Assembly: GCF_002843315.1 (NCBI RefSeq)
Contig: NZ_MVDD01000001.1
Span: 124,001-188,000, forward strand
Reading direction: 5' to 3'
Length of the DNA stretch: 64,000 nucleotides
Source of the DNA: Labilibaculum filiforme
Lineage (GTDB): Bacteria; Bacteroidota; Bacteroidia; Bacteroidales; Marinifilaceae
Each line of letters opens with the position of its first letter. The stretch's first letter is position 1. Under the pieces are notes generated by a model. It did not search any database. It had not been told where the DNA came from and saw nothing but the letters and a program-made list of their open reading frames with translations. The translations under genes and the position numbers were made by a program. This document shows positions 1 to 8,139 of this stretch, piece after piece.

Positions 1-254
1 ATACTTGGCCCCACCCAATCGTGACACTTAATTCCAAAATGGTTATTCCCTTTTGTTGCCAATAATGAATTCCCGTTTCCGGATTCCAATAATCCTTGCG
101 CCAAAGTAATACTAGCTGGAATTCCGGTTCTCAACATTTCCCGAACCGCTAAATCCTTATATTTTTCGATGTATTCTTTTCTACTTAATCCCTTTGCAAA
201 AACCGATGTTGCCAGCACAAAACCTACTACTATAAATAAAAAAACTTTCTTCAT
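1..254 (-). CDS. Exported N-acetylglucosaminidase-domain peptidoglycan hydrolase (3' part cut off)
   Basis: Translating the minus strand from ATG at 254 gives a signal peptide (MKKVFLFIVVGFVLATSVFA) followed by the start of a glucosaminidase domain (PF01832 type). The stretch RTGIPASITLAQGLLESGNG carries the family's characteristic SITLAQ.LLESG motif with the catalytic Glu, and NHFGIKC follows. These enzymes cut the glycan strand of peptidoglycan outside the inner membrane; in Bacteroidota they often carry C-terminal LysM domains, which here would lie beyond the window. The frame stays open to position 1, so only about 84 residues are seen. It is transcribed divergently from cdd. The family is clear; the full architecture is unknown. 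Confidence 0.85.
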   Translation of the reverse strand, partial: MKKVFLFIVVGFVLATSVFAKGLSRKEYIEKYKDLAVREMLRTGIPASITLAQGLLESGNGNSLLATKGNNHFGIKCHDWVGPS

Positions 255-569
255 TCAATTAAGATTATTTGAATCATGTATAAAAAATGGGAAATCAATC
301 TATTTATTAATATATTAGTCGCGATTTCCAAAACAACCATAAAAATATAACAATCCTGTTATCCTCCGTTACTTTAAACAAATAATTTAATTAACAATCT
401 GTTTTTAGTGTAAAAAACGCCTATTATTGCTTGCTTAGTATAATTATTGAAAAAATGTTTAAATTTCAGAAAGTATTGGTTTACTTGCCTTTTGAAATGG
501 GCACTACGCTTCATTTCCTGCTCAAGGCACACTAATTATCCTTAAACGATCTGAACAAACAGTCAAAAC
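255..569. other. Divergent intergenic region without a recognisable gene
   Basis: About 315 AT-rich bases separate the divergent glucosaminidase and cytidine deaminase genes. I see no open frame of convincing length, no RNA gene and no exact TAnnTTTG element on either strand. It presumably carries both promoters. Confidence 0.5.
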
Positions 570-1055
570 ATGAAGAAAACTCAAATAATTACAACTGTTT
601 TCGAATATAATTCGGTGGATGAATTACCACAGGAAGAACAAGAGTTGATAAAAAACGCAAAAGAAGCCGCCAAACGTTCCTATTCTCCTTATTCAAAATT
701 TAGTGTAGGCGCTGCCATTCTACTCAATAATAAAGAGATCATTCAAGGCAATAATCAAGAGAATTCTGCTTATCCGTCTGGCCTATGTGCCGAACGTGTT
801 GCGATGTTCTATGCTAACTCAAAATTTCCCGATGTAGCTGTTAAGGCAATTGCAATTACGGCACGTACAAATGATCGTTTTTTAGATAATCCTATTCCAC
901 CTTGTGGTTCGTGCCGACAGGTATTATTAGAAACCGAAGCCCGTTTTAATCAACCAATTAAAATGATTTTATCTGGTGAAAAAAAAATACGAGTTGTTGA
1001 AAACATTAAAGAAATGCTTCCCTTGTATTTCGAAAAAGATATGCTGAATGAATAA
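570..1055 (+). CDS. cdd: Cytidine deaminase
   Basis: This protein converts cytidine and deoxycytidine to uridine and deoxyuridine in pyrimidine salvage, in the cytoplasm. The zinc site of the homotetrameric CDA family is complete: C73-A-E75, where Glu75 is the proton shuttle, and P111-C-G-S-C115. The substrate-binding region YSPYSKFSVGAAI lies at residues 38-50. At 161 residues it is the size of tetrameric bacterial or eukaryotic-type CDAs with a roughly 20-residue N-terminal extension typical of Bacteroidota. The ATG at 570 is the first in frame and close to the family start. It is a single gene, followed by a strong hairpin at 1155-1198. Confidence 0.95.
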   Translation: MKKTQIITTVFEYNSVDELPQEEQELIKNAKEAAKRSYSPYSKFSVGAAILLNNKEIIQGNNQENSAYPSGLCAERVAMFYANSKFPDVAVKAIAITARTNDRFLDNPIPPCGSCRQVLLETEARFNQPIKMILSGEKKIRVVENIKEMLPLYFEKDMLNE

Positions 1056-1154
1056 AAGAGGCTACTTGTAGTTTTGTTGGATATTTATTTATTGCTTCCC
1101 ATCGAAAAATTGCAAAATTAAACACTTTGTAGGCCTAAGTTCTACAACAAAAGA

Positions 1155-1198
1155 AAAATGGCTAAATCGTTAGCACTTGCTGATGATTTAGCCATTTT
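1155..1198. terminator. Bidirectional terminator hairpin
   Basis: A perfect 14-bp inverted repeat (AAAATGGCTAAATC with its complement, 16-nt loop) lies between the convergent cdd and pseudouridine synthase genes, with A/T runs on both flanks. It can end transcription from either side. Confidence 0.75.
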
Positions 1199-1222
1199 AA
1201 ATTCTTTTTAAGAATCATTTGC

Positions 1223-1921
1223 TTATAACTGACTCGCCAATTCTCTCCACAAATTATCATTCTTAGGAACAGGAGCTACAATTCGAACTGGCTCTTGTTT
1301 TACTGGATGAATAAAAGATATTTCTCTTGCATGTAAGCCAATGCCTCCACCATTTTTAGATCGGGGAGCTCCGTACTTTAAATCGCCACGAATGGGAACA
1401 CCAATTTTAGCCAGCTGTGCACGAATTTGATGATGACGCCCGGTGTGTAATTTAACCTCGAGCATAAAATAATTCTGAGTACGAGTCATTAACTTATATT
1501 CCAAAGTTGCTTCCTTCGCTCCATGCTTTAATTTATCGAACACATTCGTTTTATTCTTCTCCTCGTTTTTTAACAAGTAATGTGTTAACGTTTCTTCCTC
1601 AAGTCGTGGACAATTTTGTACAATTGCCCAATATATTTTACTGAATTCCTTATCCTTTTGCTGAAACATGATACTTAAGCGGGTTAATGCTTTGCTTGTT
1701 TTTGCAAACAAAACCACCCCACTAACCGGTCTGTCGATTCGATGTGGTACTCCTAAAAATACATCTCCAGGTTTGTTGTACTTCTCCTTAATATAGGCTT
1801 TTACCTTATCACTTAAAGGTTCGTCGCCCGATTTATCACCCTGTACAATATCACCACACCTTTTATTTACGGCAATTATATGATTGTCTTCGAATAATAT
1901 ATCCAATTGTTCTTTAGCCAT
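1223..1921 (-). CDS. RluA-family RNA pseudouridine synthase
   Basis: This enzyme isomerises uridine to pseudouridine in rRNA or tRNA. The catalytic motif HRIDRPVSG at residues 60-68 holds the nucleophilic Asp63, followed by the family signatures LFAKTSKAL and LHTGRHHQIRAQLA. At 232 residues it has no N-terminal S4 domain and starts directly with the catalytic core (DILFEDNHIIAVNK), as in the single-domain RluA/TruC-like members common in Bacteroidota. Which uridine it modifies cannot be read from the sequence. A consensus -7 element sits 40 nt upstream of the start. It lies downstream of panB on the same strand but with its own promoter. Confidence 0.88.
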   Translation of the reverse strand: MAKEQLDILFEDNHIIAVNKRCGDIVQGDKSGDEPLSDKVKAYIKEKYNKPGDVFLGVPHRIDRPVSGVVLFAKTSKALTRLSIMFQQKDKEFSKIYWAIVQNCPRLEEETLTHYLLKNEEKNKTNVFDKLKHGAKEATLEYKLMTRTQNYFMLEVKLHTGRHHQIRAQLAKIGVPIRGDLKYGAPRSKNGGGIGLHAREISFIHPVKQEPVRIVAPVPKNDNLWRELASQL

Positions 1922-1960
1922 TGGTATTCTTTATTTATTTAATTTTCAAATGAAAGCGCG

Positions 1961-1968
1961 CAAAGGTA
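1961..1968 (-). promoter_or_regulatory. Promoter -7 element (TACCTTTG) for the pseudouridine synthase gene
   Basis: The minus strand reads TACCTTTG, an exact match to the Bacteroidota -7 consensus TAnnTTTG, 40 nt upstream of the start codon. No TTG at the expected -33 spacing was found. Confidence 0.5.
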
Positions 1969-2038
1969 AGAAAAAGACTTGATACTTACCATCGGATGGA
2001 TACTTGATCTTCCCGACTTGTTTTCAGCTCTTTATCCT

Positions 2039-2857
2039 TTAATATTGCTCCCGCTTGTTCGGAAATTCTCTTGACTTTACATCCCCAATATAGGTTTCTA
2101 CTGCTCCTTGAATTTCTGCAAATAGGTTGTGATATCTTCGTAAGAATCGAGGAGAAAATTCCTGAGTGATTCCCAACATATCATGCAATACCAAAACCTG
2201 ACCATCAACACCTCCACCAGCACCAATTCCAATAACAGGAATGGCGACACTCTCGGCAACTTTGGTAGCTAAACTAGCCGGAATTTTTTCTAATACCAGC
2301 GCAAAACAACCGGCCTCTTCCAACAATTTTGCATCTTCAATTAATTTTTCGGCTTCTTCTTCCTCTTTGGCACGAACTGCGTAAGTTCCAAATTTATGAA
2401 TTGATTGCGGCGTTAAACCTAAGTGTCCCATTACTGGAATTCCTGCAGAAAGAATTCTATTTACTGATTCTAAAACTTCACGGCCACCTTCCAATTTTAC
2501 CGCATCGGCACTAGCCTCTTTCATAATTCGAATAGAAGAATTTAAAGCTTCTTTTGAGTTTCCCTGGTAAGTTCCGAAGGGAAGATCGACTACAACTAAT
2601 GCTCTTTGTACCGCCCGCACAACCGATGCACCATGATAGATCATCTGATCTAAAGTAATTGGTAAAGTGGTTTCGTGACCAGCCATTACATTGGACGCCG
2701 AATCGCCAACCAAAATCACATCTATACCTGCTCTATCAACAATTAGTGCCATAGAATAATCATAGGAAGTAAGCATAGAGATTTTCTCGCCCTTCAACTT
2801 CATTTCAGAAAGTACATGTGTAGTAACTCTCTTTGCGGATTCTTTATGAATTGACAT
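2039..2857 (-). CDS. panB: 3-Methyl-2-oxobutanoate hydroxymethyltransferase
   Basis: PanB transfers a hydroxymethyl group from 5,10-methylene-tetrahydrofolate to 2-oxoisovalerate to make ketopantoate, the first step of pantothenate and CoA synthesis. The family motifs are present along a TIM barrel: [19 protein letters not shown] (residues 28-46), [20 protein letters not shown] with the metal-binding Asp, DAVKLEGG, and GHLGLTPQS. The length of 272 residues is standard. The start at 2857 is supported by a good promoter upstream, a -7 TACCTTTG with a -33 TTG at 19 nt. No panC or panD is adjacent. Confidence 0.95.
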   Translation of the reverse strand: MSIHKESAKRVTTHVLSEMKLKGEKISMLTSYDYSMALIVDRAGIDVILVGDSASNVMAGHETTLPITLDQMIYHGASVVRAVQRALVVVDLPFGTYQGNSKEALNSSIRIMKEASADAVKLEGGREVLESVNRILSAGIPVMGHLGLTPQSIHKFGTYAVRAKEEEEAEKLIEDAKLLEEAGCFALVLEKIPASLATKVAESVAIPVIGIGAGGGVDGQVLVLHDMLGITQEFSPRFLRRYHNLFAEIQGAVETYIGDVKSREFPNKREQY

Positions 2858-2923
2858 TTTTAATTTTTTTGATCGTTAAGTAGGTATCGTAAACCTTGTC
2901 TGTAATAAACAAATATTTTATTG

Positions 2924-2953
2924 CAAAGGTATAAAATAAGGCAAAAGCAACAA
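2924..2953 (-). promoter_or_regulatory. panB promoter (-33 TTG, -7 TACCTTTG)
   Basis: On the minus strand TACCTTTG (2924-2931) is preceded by TTG (2951-2953) with a 19-nt spacer, which fits the Bacteroidota housekeeping promoter. The predicted leader before panB is about 60 nt. Confidence 0.65.
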
Positions 2954-3057
2954 GATAAAATAAGAAAGGCAAAAACGGGAAAAATCAATACTAAAACAAA
3001 AAAATCTTCGGACAAAAGCTCATTCGTGCCACAGCTCTCTTCCTAAAAAAAACAAGT

Positions 3058-3140
3058 TTTTCTGTCTTTTTGGCAGAAAACATGTCATGAGAAGAGCCAA
3101 GAATTTACCTGTCGATGCCAGAATAACAATTCTTTTGGCA
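3058..3140 (+). promoter_or_regulatory. Inverted repeats in the dnaK upstream region
   Basis: Two hairpin-like inverted repeats lie 100-180 nt before dnaK: TTTTCTG...CAGAAAA at 3058-3080, and TGCCA-GAAT...ATTC...TGGCA at 3116-3140. The region has no TAnnTTTG element on the + strand. They may be operators or part of a non-housekeeping heat-shock promoter; that role is inference. Confidence 0.35.
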
Positions 3141-3237
3141 AAATAACTAATGGCACAGGCTTTGATAAATTGTAAGCGGATGAAAAAAACATCCCAAACA
3201 ATTAAAAAGAATTTAGAACATTAAATAAATACTAAAA

Positions 3238-5139
3238 ATGGGTAAAATAATTGGAATTGACTTAGGAACAACCAACTCTTGTGTTTCTGTAATGGAGGGT
3301 AACGAGCCTGTTGTTATTCCTAATAGCGAAGGTAAAAGAACAACACCATCTATTGTTGCTTTTATAGAAAACGGAGAAAGAAAAGTTGGGGATCCTGCAA
3401 AACGTCAGGCTATTACAAATCCAACAAAAACGATTTCTTCTATCAAGAGATTCATGGGAGAAGGATTCGACAAAGTGACTAAAGAAATTGGTCGTGTTCC
3501 TTATAAAGTAATTAAAGGTGATAACAACACTCCTCGTGTTCTTATCGATGATCGTAAATATTCTCCACAAGAAATCTCGGCAATGGTTCTTCAAAAAATG
3601 AAGAAAACTGCTGAAGATTATTTGGGACAAGAAGTAACTGAAGCTGTAATTACAGTTCCTGCATATTTCAACGATGCTCAGCGTCAAGCTACTAAAGAAG
3701 CTGGCGAAATTGCTGGTCTTACAGTAAAAAGAATTATTAACGAGCCAACAGCAGCATCTTTGGCATATGGTCTTGATAAAAAAGATCAGGATATGAAAAT
3801 TGCTGTTTTTGACCTTGGAGGTGGTACTTTCGATATTTCTGTTTTGGAATTAGGCGACGGTGTTTTCGAAGTAAAATCAACTAACGGTGATACTCACCTT
3901 GGTGGTGATGATTTCGATCAAGTTATTATTGACTGGTTGGCTGAAGAATTCCTAAAAGAGGAAAGAATTGATTTGCGTAAAGATCCTATGGCTCTTCAGC
4001 GTTTGAAAGAAGCTGCTGAAAAAGCGAAAGTTGAGCTTTCTAGTTCTACAAGTACTGAAATCAACTTGCCATATATTATGCCAGTAGATGGTATTCCAAA
4101 ACACCTTGTTAAATCGTTGTCTCGTTCTCAATTTGAACAATTAGCTGACAAATTAATTCAAGCTGTTCTTGAACCTTGTAAATTAGCTCTTAAAGATGCT
4201 GGTATTTCTACATCAGAAATCGACGAAGTAATTTTAGTTGGTGGTTCTACTCGTATCCCAGCTATTCAAAACATCGTTCAAACTTTCTTCGGAAAAACTC
4301 CTTCAAAAGGTGTTAATCCTGATGAAGTTGTTGCTGTTGGTGCCGCAATTCAAGGTGGTGTTCTTACCGGTGAGGTAAAAGATGTACTTCTTTTAGATGT
4401 TACACCTCTTTCATTAGGTATTGAAACAATGGGAAGTGTAATGACCCGATTAATTGAGTCGAACACAACTATTCCTACTAAGAAAACGGAAACATTTACA
4501 ACTGCTGCTGATAACCAGCCTTCTGTAGAAATTCATATTCTTCAGGGAGAACGTCCGATGGCAAACGGAAATAAAACAATTGGTCGTTTCCATTTAGATA
4601 GTATTCCACCAGCACCTCGTGGAATTCCTCAAATTGAAGTAACTTTTGATATTGACGCGAATGGTATTCTTCATGTTTCTGCGAAAGACAAAGGAACTGG
4701 AAAAGAGCAAAGTATTCGTATCGAGGCTTCATCAGGATTATCTGATGCAGAAATTGAAAGAATGAGACAGGAAGCAAAAGAAAACGAAGCTGCCGACAAT
4801 CAAGCAAAAGAAAAAGTGGATACTTTGAATAAAGCTGACAGTATGATTTTCCAAACTGAAAAGCAATTGAAAGAAATCGGCGATAAACTTCCTGCTGATA
4901 AAAAGCAACCAATCGAAGATGCTTTAAACAAATTGAAAGAAGCTCACAAAGCTCAGGATGTTGCAGCATGTAATACTGCACTTGAAGAGTTAAACACTGT
5001 ATTTCAGGCTGCTTCTCAAGAGATGTATAACGCACAAGCACAAGATGCTCAAGCTGGTCAGCCAGGTGGCGAACCTCAAGCTGAAGGTGCAAGCAAAAAC
5101 GACGAAGTAACTGATGTAGACTTCGAAGAAGTAAAATAA
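3238..5139 (+). CDS. dnaK: Hsp70 chaperone DnaK
   Basis: DnaK is the ATP-driven cytosolic Hsp70 that binds exposed hydrophobic segments together with DnaJ and GrpE, neither of which is encoded here. The nucleotide-binding domain starts with [16 protein letters not shown] (residues 5-20), followed by [26 protein letters not shown] and [13 protein letters not shown]. The substrate-binding domain follows [11 protein letters not shown], and the flexible tail ends [11 protein letters not shown], close to the usual EVVDADYEEV. The length of 633 residues is normal. The start matches the universal [15 protein letters not shown] terminus. Codon use is richer in C-ending codons than its neighbours, as expected for a highly expressed gene. 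It is monocistronic, with a strong terminator at 5171. Confidence 0.98.
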   Translation: MGKIIGIDLGTTNSCVSVMEGNEPVVIPNSEGKRTTPSIVAFIENGERKVGDPAKRQAITNPTKTISSIKRFMGEGFDKVTKEIGRVPYKVIKGDNNTPRVLIDDRKYSPQEISAMVLQKMKKTAEDYLGQEVTEAVITVPAYFNDAQRQATKEAGEIAGLTVKRIINEPTAASLAYGLDKKDQDMKIAVFDLGGGTFDISVLELGDGVFEVKSTNGDTHLGGDDFDQVIIDWLAEEFLKEERIDLRKDPMALQRLKEAAEKAKVELSSSTSTEINLPYIMPVDGIPKHLVKSLSRSQFEQLADKLIQAVLEPCKLALKDAGISTSEIDEVILVGGSTRIPAIQNIVQTFFGKTPSKGVNPDEVVAVGAAIQGGVLTGEVKDVLLLDVTPLSLGIETMGSVMTRLIESNTTIPTKKTETFTTAADNQPSVEIHILQGERPMANGNKTIGRFHLDSIPPAPRGIPQIEVTFDIDANGILHVSAKDKGTGKEQSIRIEASSGLSDAEIERMRQEAKENEAADNQAKEKVDTLNKADSMIFQTEKQLKEIGDKLPADKKQPIEDALNKLKEAHKAQDVAACNTALEELNTVFQAASQEMYNAQAQDAQAGQPGGEPQAEGASKNDEVTDVDFEEVK

Positions 5140-5170
5140 GAAGCTATTTAAAGAATAGTCAAAAATAATT

Positions 5171-5203
5171 AAACCCCGGTAAAACATTGTTTTACCGGGG
5201 TTT
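5171..5203 (+). terminator. dnaK rho-independent terminator
   Basis: A perfect 15-bp inverted repeat (AAACCCCGGTAAAAC, 3-nt loop) ending in a T run lies 31 nt after the dnaK stop. Confidence 0.9.
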
Positions 5204-5446
5204 TCCATTCAAAAACAGTATCCCATAAAGTGTGCACGTAAACTTATGTTTTCGCATGGCTTATTTCTTTCTACTTAAAAATACCGCAGCTGGTTCCTAA
5301 AATTTAGTCTGCCTTGTTCTAAATCCCATGCCAACTCCAGAGTTAGATTTAACAGCTTGCTTTTTTCTTTTCCTTCACCCTTTAGTCAATTTCCGTTCTT
5401 ATATTTCAATAAAAACCCCTATTTTCGCAAACTATTAAATCGATTT

Positions 5447-6427
5447 ATGAAGAACAAATTAACAGTTGGGAGTTTATACGCAGGAGTAGGTGGAATCTGT
5501 TTGGGATTTAAAAACTCAGGATTTTCCATTTCCTGGGCCAATGAATACGACAAAAATGCTTGTATTACCTATCGCGAAAATTTTTCTCATAAACTGATTG
5601 AGGGCGATATCATGGAAATTGATATTAGCTCCTTAAACAAAATAGATGTGCTTGCTGGTGGTTTTCCTTGTCAGCCTTTTTCGGTGGCCGGATATAGAAA
5701 AGGATTTGGCGATAACAGAGGAAATCATTTTTTTAGAATGCTCGATTTTGTAGATGAAATGAGACCCAAAGTTTTATTCTTTGAGAATGTAAAAAATCTG
5801 GTTGGTCACGATAAAGGGAATACCTTTAAAGTAATTCAGAACGAAATTGAAAAGCGAAACTATTCTTTTCAGTCCAAAGTACTAAACACAAAAGATTACG
5901 GCAATATTCCGCACAACCGGGAGCGAATTTTTATCGTTGCCTTCGATAAAAATGTATATCCAGAAAATTATAAGTATTTCGACTTTCCGGCCAAAGAAAA
6001 ATTAACCAAGAAGGTTAAAAGTGTATTTCTAAAAAATAAAGTGGAAGAGAAATTTTATTATCGGGAAGATAAGTACATGTTTGAAATGCTACAAAACGAT
6101 ATCACAAGAGATGATACCGTATATCAGTTTCGAAGACAATATGTGCGAGAAAATAAATCGGATGTTTGTCCGACTTTAACTGCCAATATGGGCACTGGTG
6201 GACACAATGTACCTTTAATAAAAACAGAGTTTGGAATTCGAAAATTAACACCCAAAGAATGTTTTAACTTTCAGGGATTTCCTGATACTTATATTTTACC
6301 CGAAATTGCAAACTCGCATTTGTACAAACAAGCAGGAAACTCGGTTAGTGTTCCGGTTATTAAGAAAATTGCCGGAAATATTCAAAAAGCAATTAATGGG
6401 ATTGATTGTAAAATTAGTAGCCACTAG
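5447..6427 (+). CDS. DNA (cytosine-5) methyltransferase of a type II R-M pair
   Basis: This enzyme methylates C5 of cytosine in DNA, protecting the host from the adjacent nuclease. Motif I is LYAGVGGICLGF, motif IV GGFPCQPFSVAG with the catalytic Cys, motif VI FENVKNL, motif VIII near VRENKSDVCPTLTANM, and motif X KQAGNSVSVPV. The short target-recognition segment and 326-residue length match minimal HhaI-size enzymes. An in-frame TTG 90 nt upstream would add a 30-residue tail with no homology to the family; ATG at 5447 (MKNKLTVGSLYAGVGG) is preferred. A TATTTTCG element, one mismatch from the -7 consensus, lies just upstream. The recognition site cannot be inferred. The 3' end overlaps the convergent nuclease gene. 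Confidence 0.92.
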   Translation: MKNKLTVGSLYAGVGGICLGFKNSGFSISWANEYDKNACITYRENFSHKLIEGDIMEIDISSLNKIDVLAGGFPCQPFSVAGYRKGFGDNRGNHFFRMLDFVDEMRPKVLFFENVKNLVGHDKGNTFKVIQNEIEKRNYSFQSKVLNTKDYGNIPHNRERIFIVAFDKNVYPENYKYFDFPAKEKLTKKVKSVFLKNKVEEKFYYREDKYMFEMLQNDITRDDTVYQFRRQYVRENKSDVCPTLTANMGTGGHNVPLIKTEFGIRKLTPKECFNFQGFPDTYILPEIANSHLYKQAGNSVSVPVIKKIAGNIQKAINGIDCKISSH

Positions 6428-7179
6428 AACTTCTGTAATTCGCGAACCAAAAAATCGAAATCTTTTAACTCGCCACATTGGATGTAGTAATTGTCTGCAT
6501 CCATTTTAATTTTCCCATTTAACAAGGAGTTTTGAGGCAAGAGGTAATTTTCACGAATAATGTATTTTATTGTCTGCTGGCTACAAACACCAGCAAAATC
6601 GAAAGACCACTGCTCTCCTAATATCATCTCTTTCAAAAGGTCAAGATCAATTTCATTCGTATAAAAAAGTTTCTGTTTCCGAAGCCTATTTTTAAGATCG
6701 GGTTTAATTCTAACCAGCAAAAAGAAATCATAATCCTGACAAGATGAATTTTCCAAATTAGGAATGTATTCTCCATCGGAGTTCCAATCTTTAGCTTCGA
6801 GCAATAACAGATTGGAAAAAAATGCTGCCGATTTAATATTTATTTTTTTACCCCGATACTCTAAGTCGGCATCGTCCCAAATCCCTTTTCCGTAAACTCC
6901 TAGATCGGGCTTTTTTAATCCGGAAAAACCATTTTTCACGAACTCTTGGTAAGTAACAAATTCGGCTAGTTTCCCTTGAAAAGTATTAGCGAACAACTCT
7001 CCATTTTTTCTGGAATACTGTCCTCCCGAACGATGTTTTCGATGATGTCCATCTCCAAAAACCACATTGCAGGCAAAATCGAAACAAGTAACCAGCACAC
7101 TTTTATCGATAAAAATCCCCTTAAAATCACTTTTACAGCTGATATAATAATCGACAGAATTTTTACACTCTAATTTCAT
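6424..7179 (-). CDS. Probable type II restriction endonuclease partner
   Basis: I do not recognise the exact family. Its position, tail to tail with a lone cytosine methyltransferase, and a PD-(D/E)xK-like arrangement point to the cognate restriction enzyme. A conserved-looking FQGKLAEFVTY segment (about residues 68-78) supplies a Glu. It is followed by PDLGVYGKG, DDADLEYRGKK and INIKSAAF (about 95-125), where D...IxIKS resembles the catalytic strand pair. The rest is mixed alpha/beta with no membrane segment; length 251 residues. No controller protein gene is present. The start at 7179 is the first ATG of the frame. Alternatives are a PD-(D/E)xK nuclease of another type or a non-nuclease partner. 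Function is inferred mainly from context. Confidence 0.72.
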   Translation of the reverse strand: MKLECKNSVDYYISCKSDFKGIFIDKSVLVTCFDFACNVVFGDGHHRKHRSGGQYSRKNGELFANTFQGKLAEFVTYQEFVKNGFSGLKKPDLGVYGKGIWDDADLEYRGKKINIKSAAFFSNLLLLEAKDWNSDGEYIPNLENSSCQDYDFFLLVRIKPDLKNRLRKQKLFYTNEIDLDLLKEMILGEQWSFDFAGVCSQQTIKYIIRENYLLPQNSLLNGKIKMDADNYYIQCGELKDFDFLVRELQKF

Positions 7180-8139
7180 TGCTTTGATTTAAACTGAGTA
7201 CTTCACTGAAATTTATAATACAGAAATTACTACTACTCCTATTTTTTAAAAACAGGATAGGTTCCTGTACGCTTTACAATTCTCTATTTTTTCTCGAATG
7301 CGGTCCACTCGACAATTCTGAAGTTATTCTATATCTAGAACATCAAAAAATATATAAAACCGCTATTTTTGATCGAAACCGACTAAATATTAAGAAAAAC
7401 AGGATCTGCACCTCTCTATAAGTTATGTTTTTATATGTGTAAAATCATATTATTTACAATTCATATTTATGATTAAATCATACAAAGTAACAACTAGAAG
7501 GATATTCCGAATCATAAATAGATATCATTAAAACAATAAAGTATTTTAACAATTAAAAATACGCAAAAAAAAAACTCCAAATTCTAAAAACACAGGAACT
7601 CCTTACGCACATTAATCTTTTATTTCAAAAAAAAATAACTTTATACTATTAGTAACTACAAACTAGGGAAATCAATTCATTAGTAAGTATATTAAAAAAG
7701 GACAAGTTTGAATAAATAAAAATACCTCCACCCCCTAAAAATAGTATATATCTATTTATTAATTACATAAATGCTAAATAAGGAATATAAACTATCATTC
7801 TAAATAATGTTTTTTTAAAACCAGATGAAACCCCTCCTATTTTAAACTCAAAAATAGAGCACTGTTAATCCTCCATTCCACTTTCGTGACATGAAAAACC
7901 TATCTCTCTATAAATCCTTTCTCAGTTAAGTTTTATAATTATCATAAACCAGAATCGTGAAAGGTGCTTTGTATCGGAGGATAAATAGAATGTATCTTTT
8001 GGTAAATATTTTATCTAACGCAATAATAATCATTGTTTCACTCATTAATAATACATAATTTAATCGAAGCATTTAACAATGCTAAACAGAATTAAAAAAC
8101 GACTAAATAAATTACTCTTAAATTAAATTATTAAAAAAC
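7180..8139. other. 960-nt very AT-rich non-coding stretch
   Basis: This gap between the restriction gene and the GH82-like gene contains stop codons in all frames and no gene I can support. It holds an ACAGGA...TCCTGT inverted repeat at 7252-7268, a second ACAGGAT at about 7398, and an exact + strand -7 element TATTTTTG at 7364-7371 that precedes no gene for nearly 800 nt. Composition is poorer in G+C than the core regions of the window. Confidence 0.6.

Noticed and set aside
3151-3166. TGGCACAGGCTTTGAT upstream of dnaK as a sigma-54 promoter
   Set aside because: The -24 half fits, but 10 nt after GG the sequence is GA and not GC, so the spacing rule fails.
4496-5092. Long minus-strand frame opposite dnaK (198 codons), with others at 3262-3687 and 4990-5208
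   Set aside because: Antisense shadows of the strongly coding dnaK frame; compositions are typical of reverse-strand artefacts.
5357-5446. 30-residue N-terminal extension of the cytosine methyltransferase
   Set aside because: It starts from a TTG, has no similarity to the family and covers the likely promoter.
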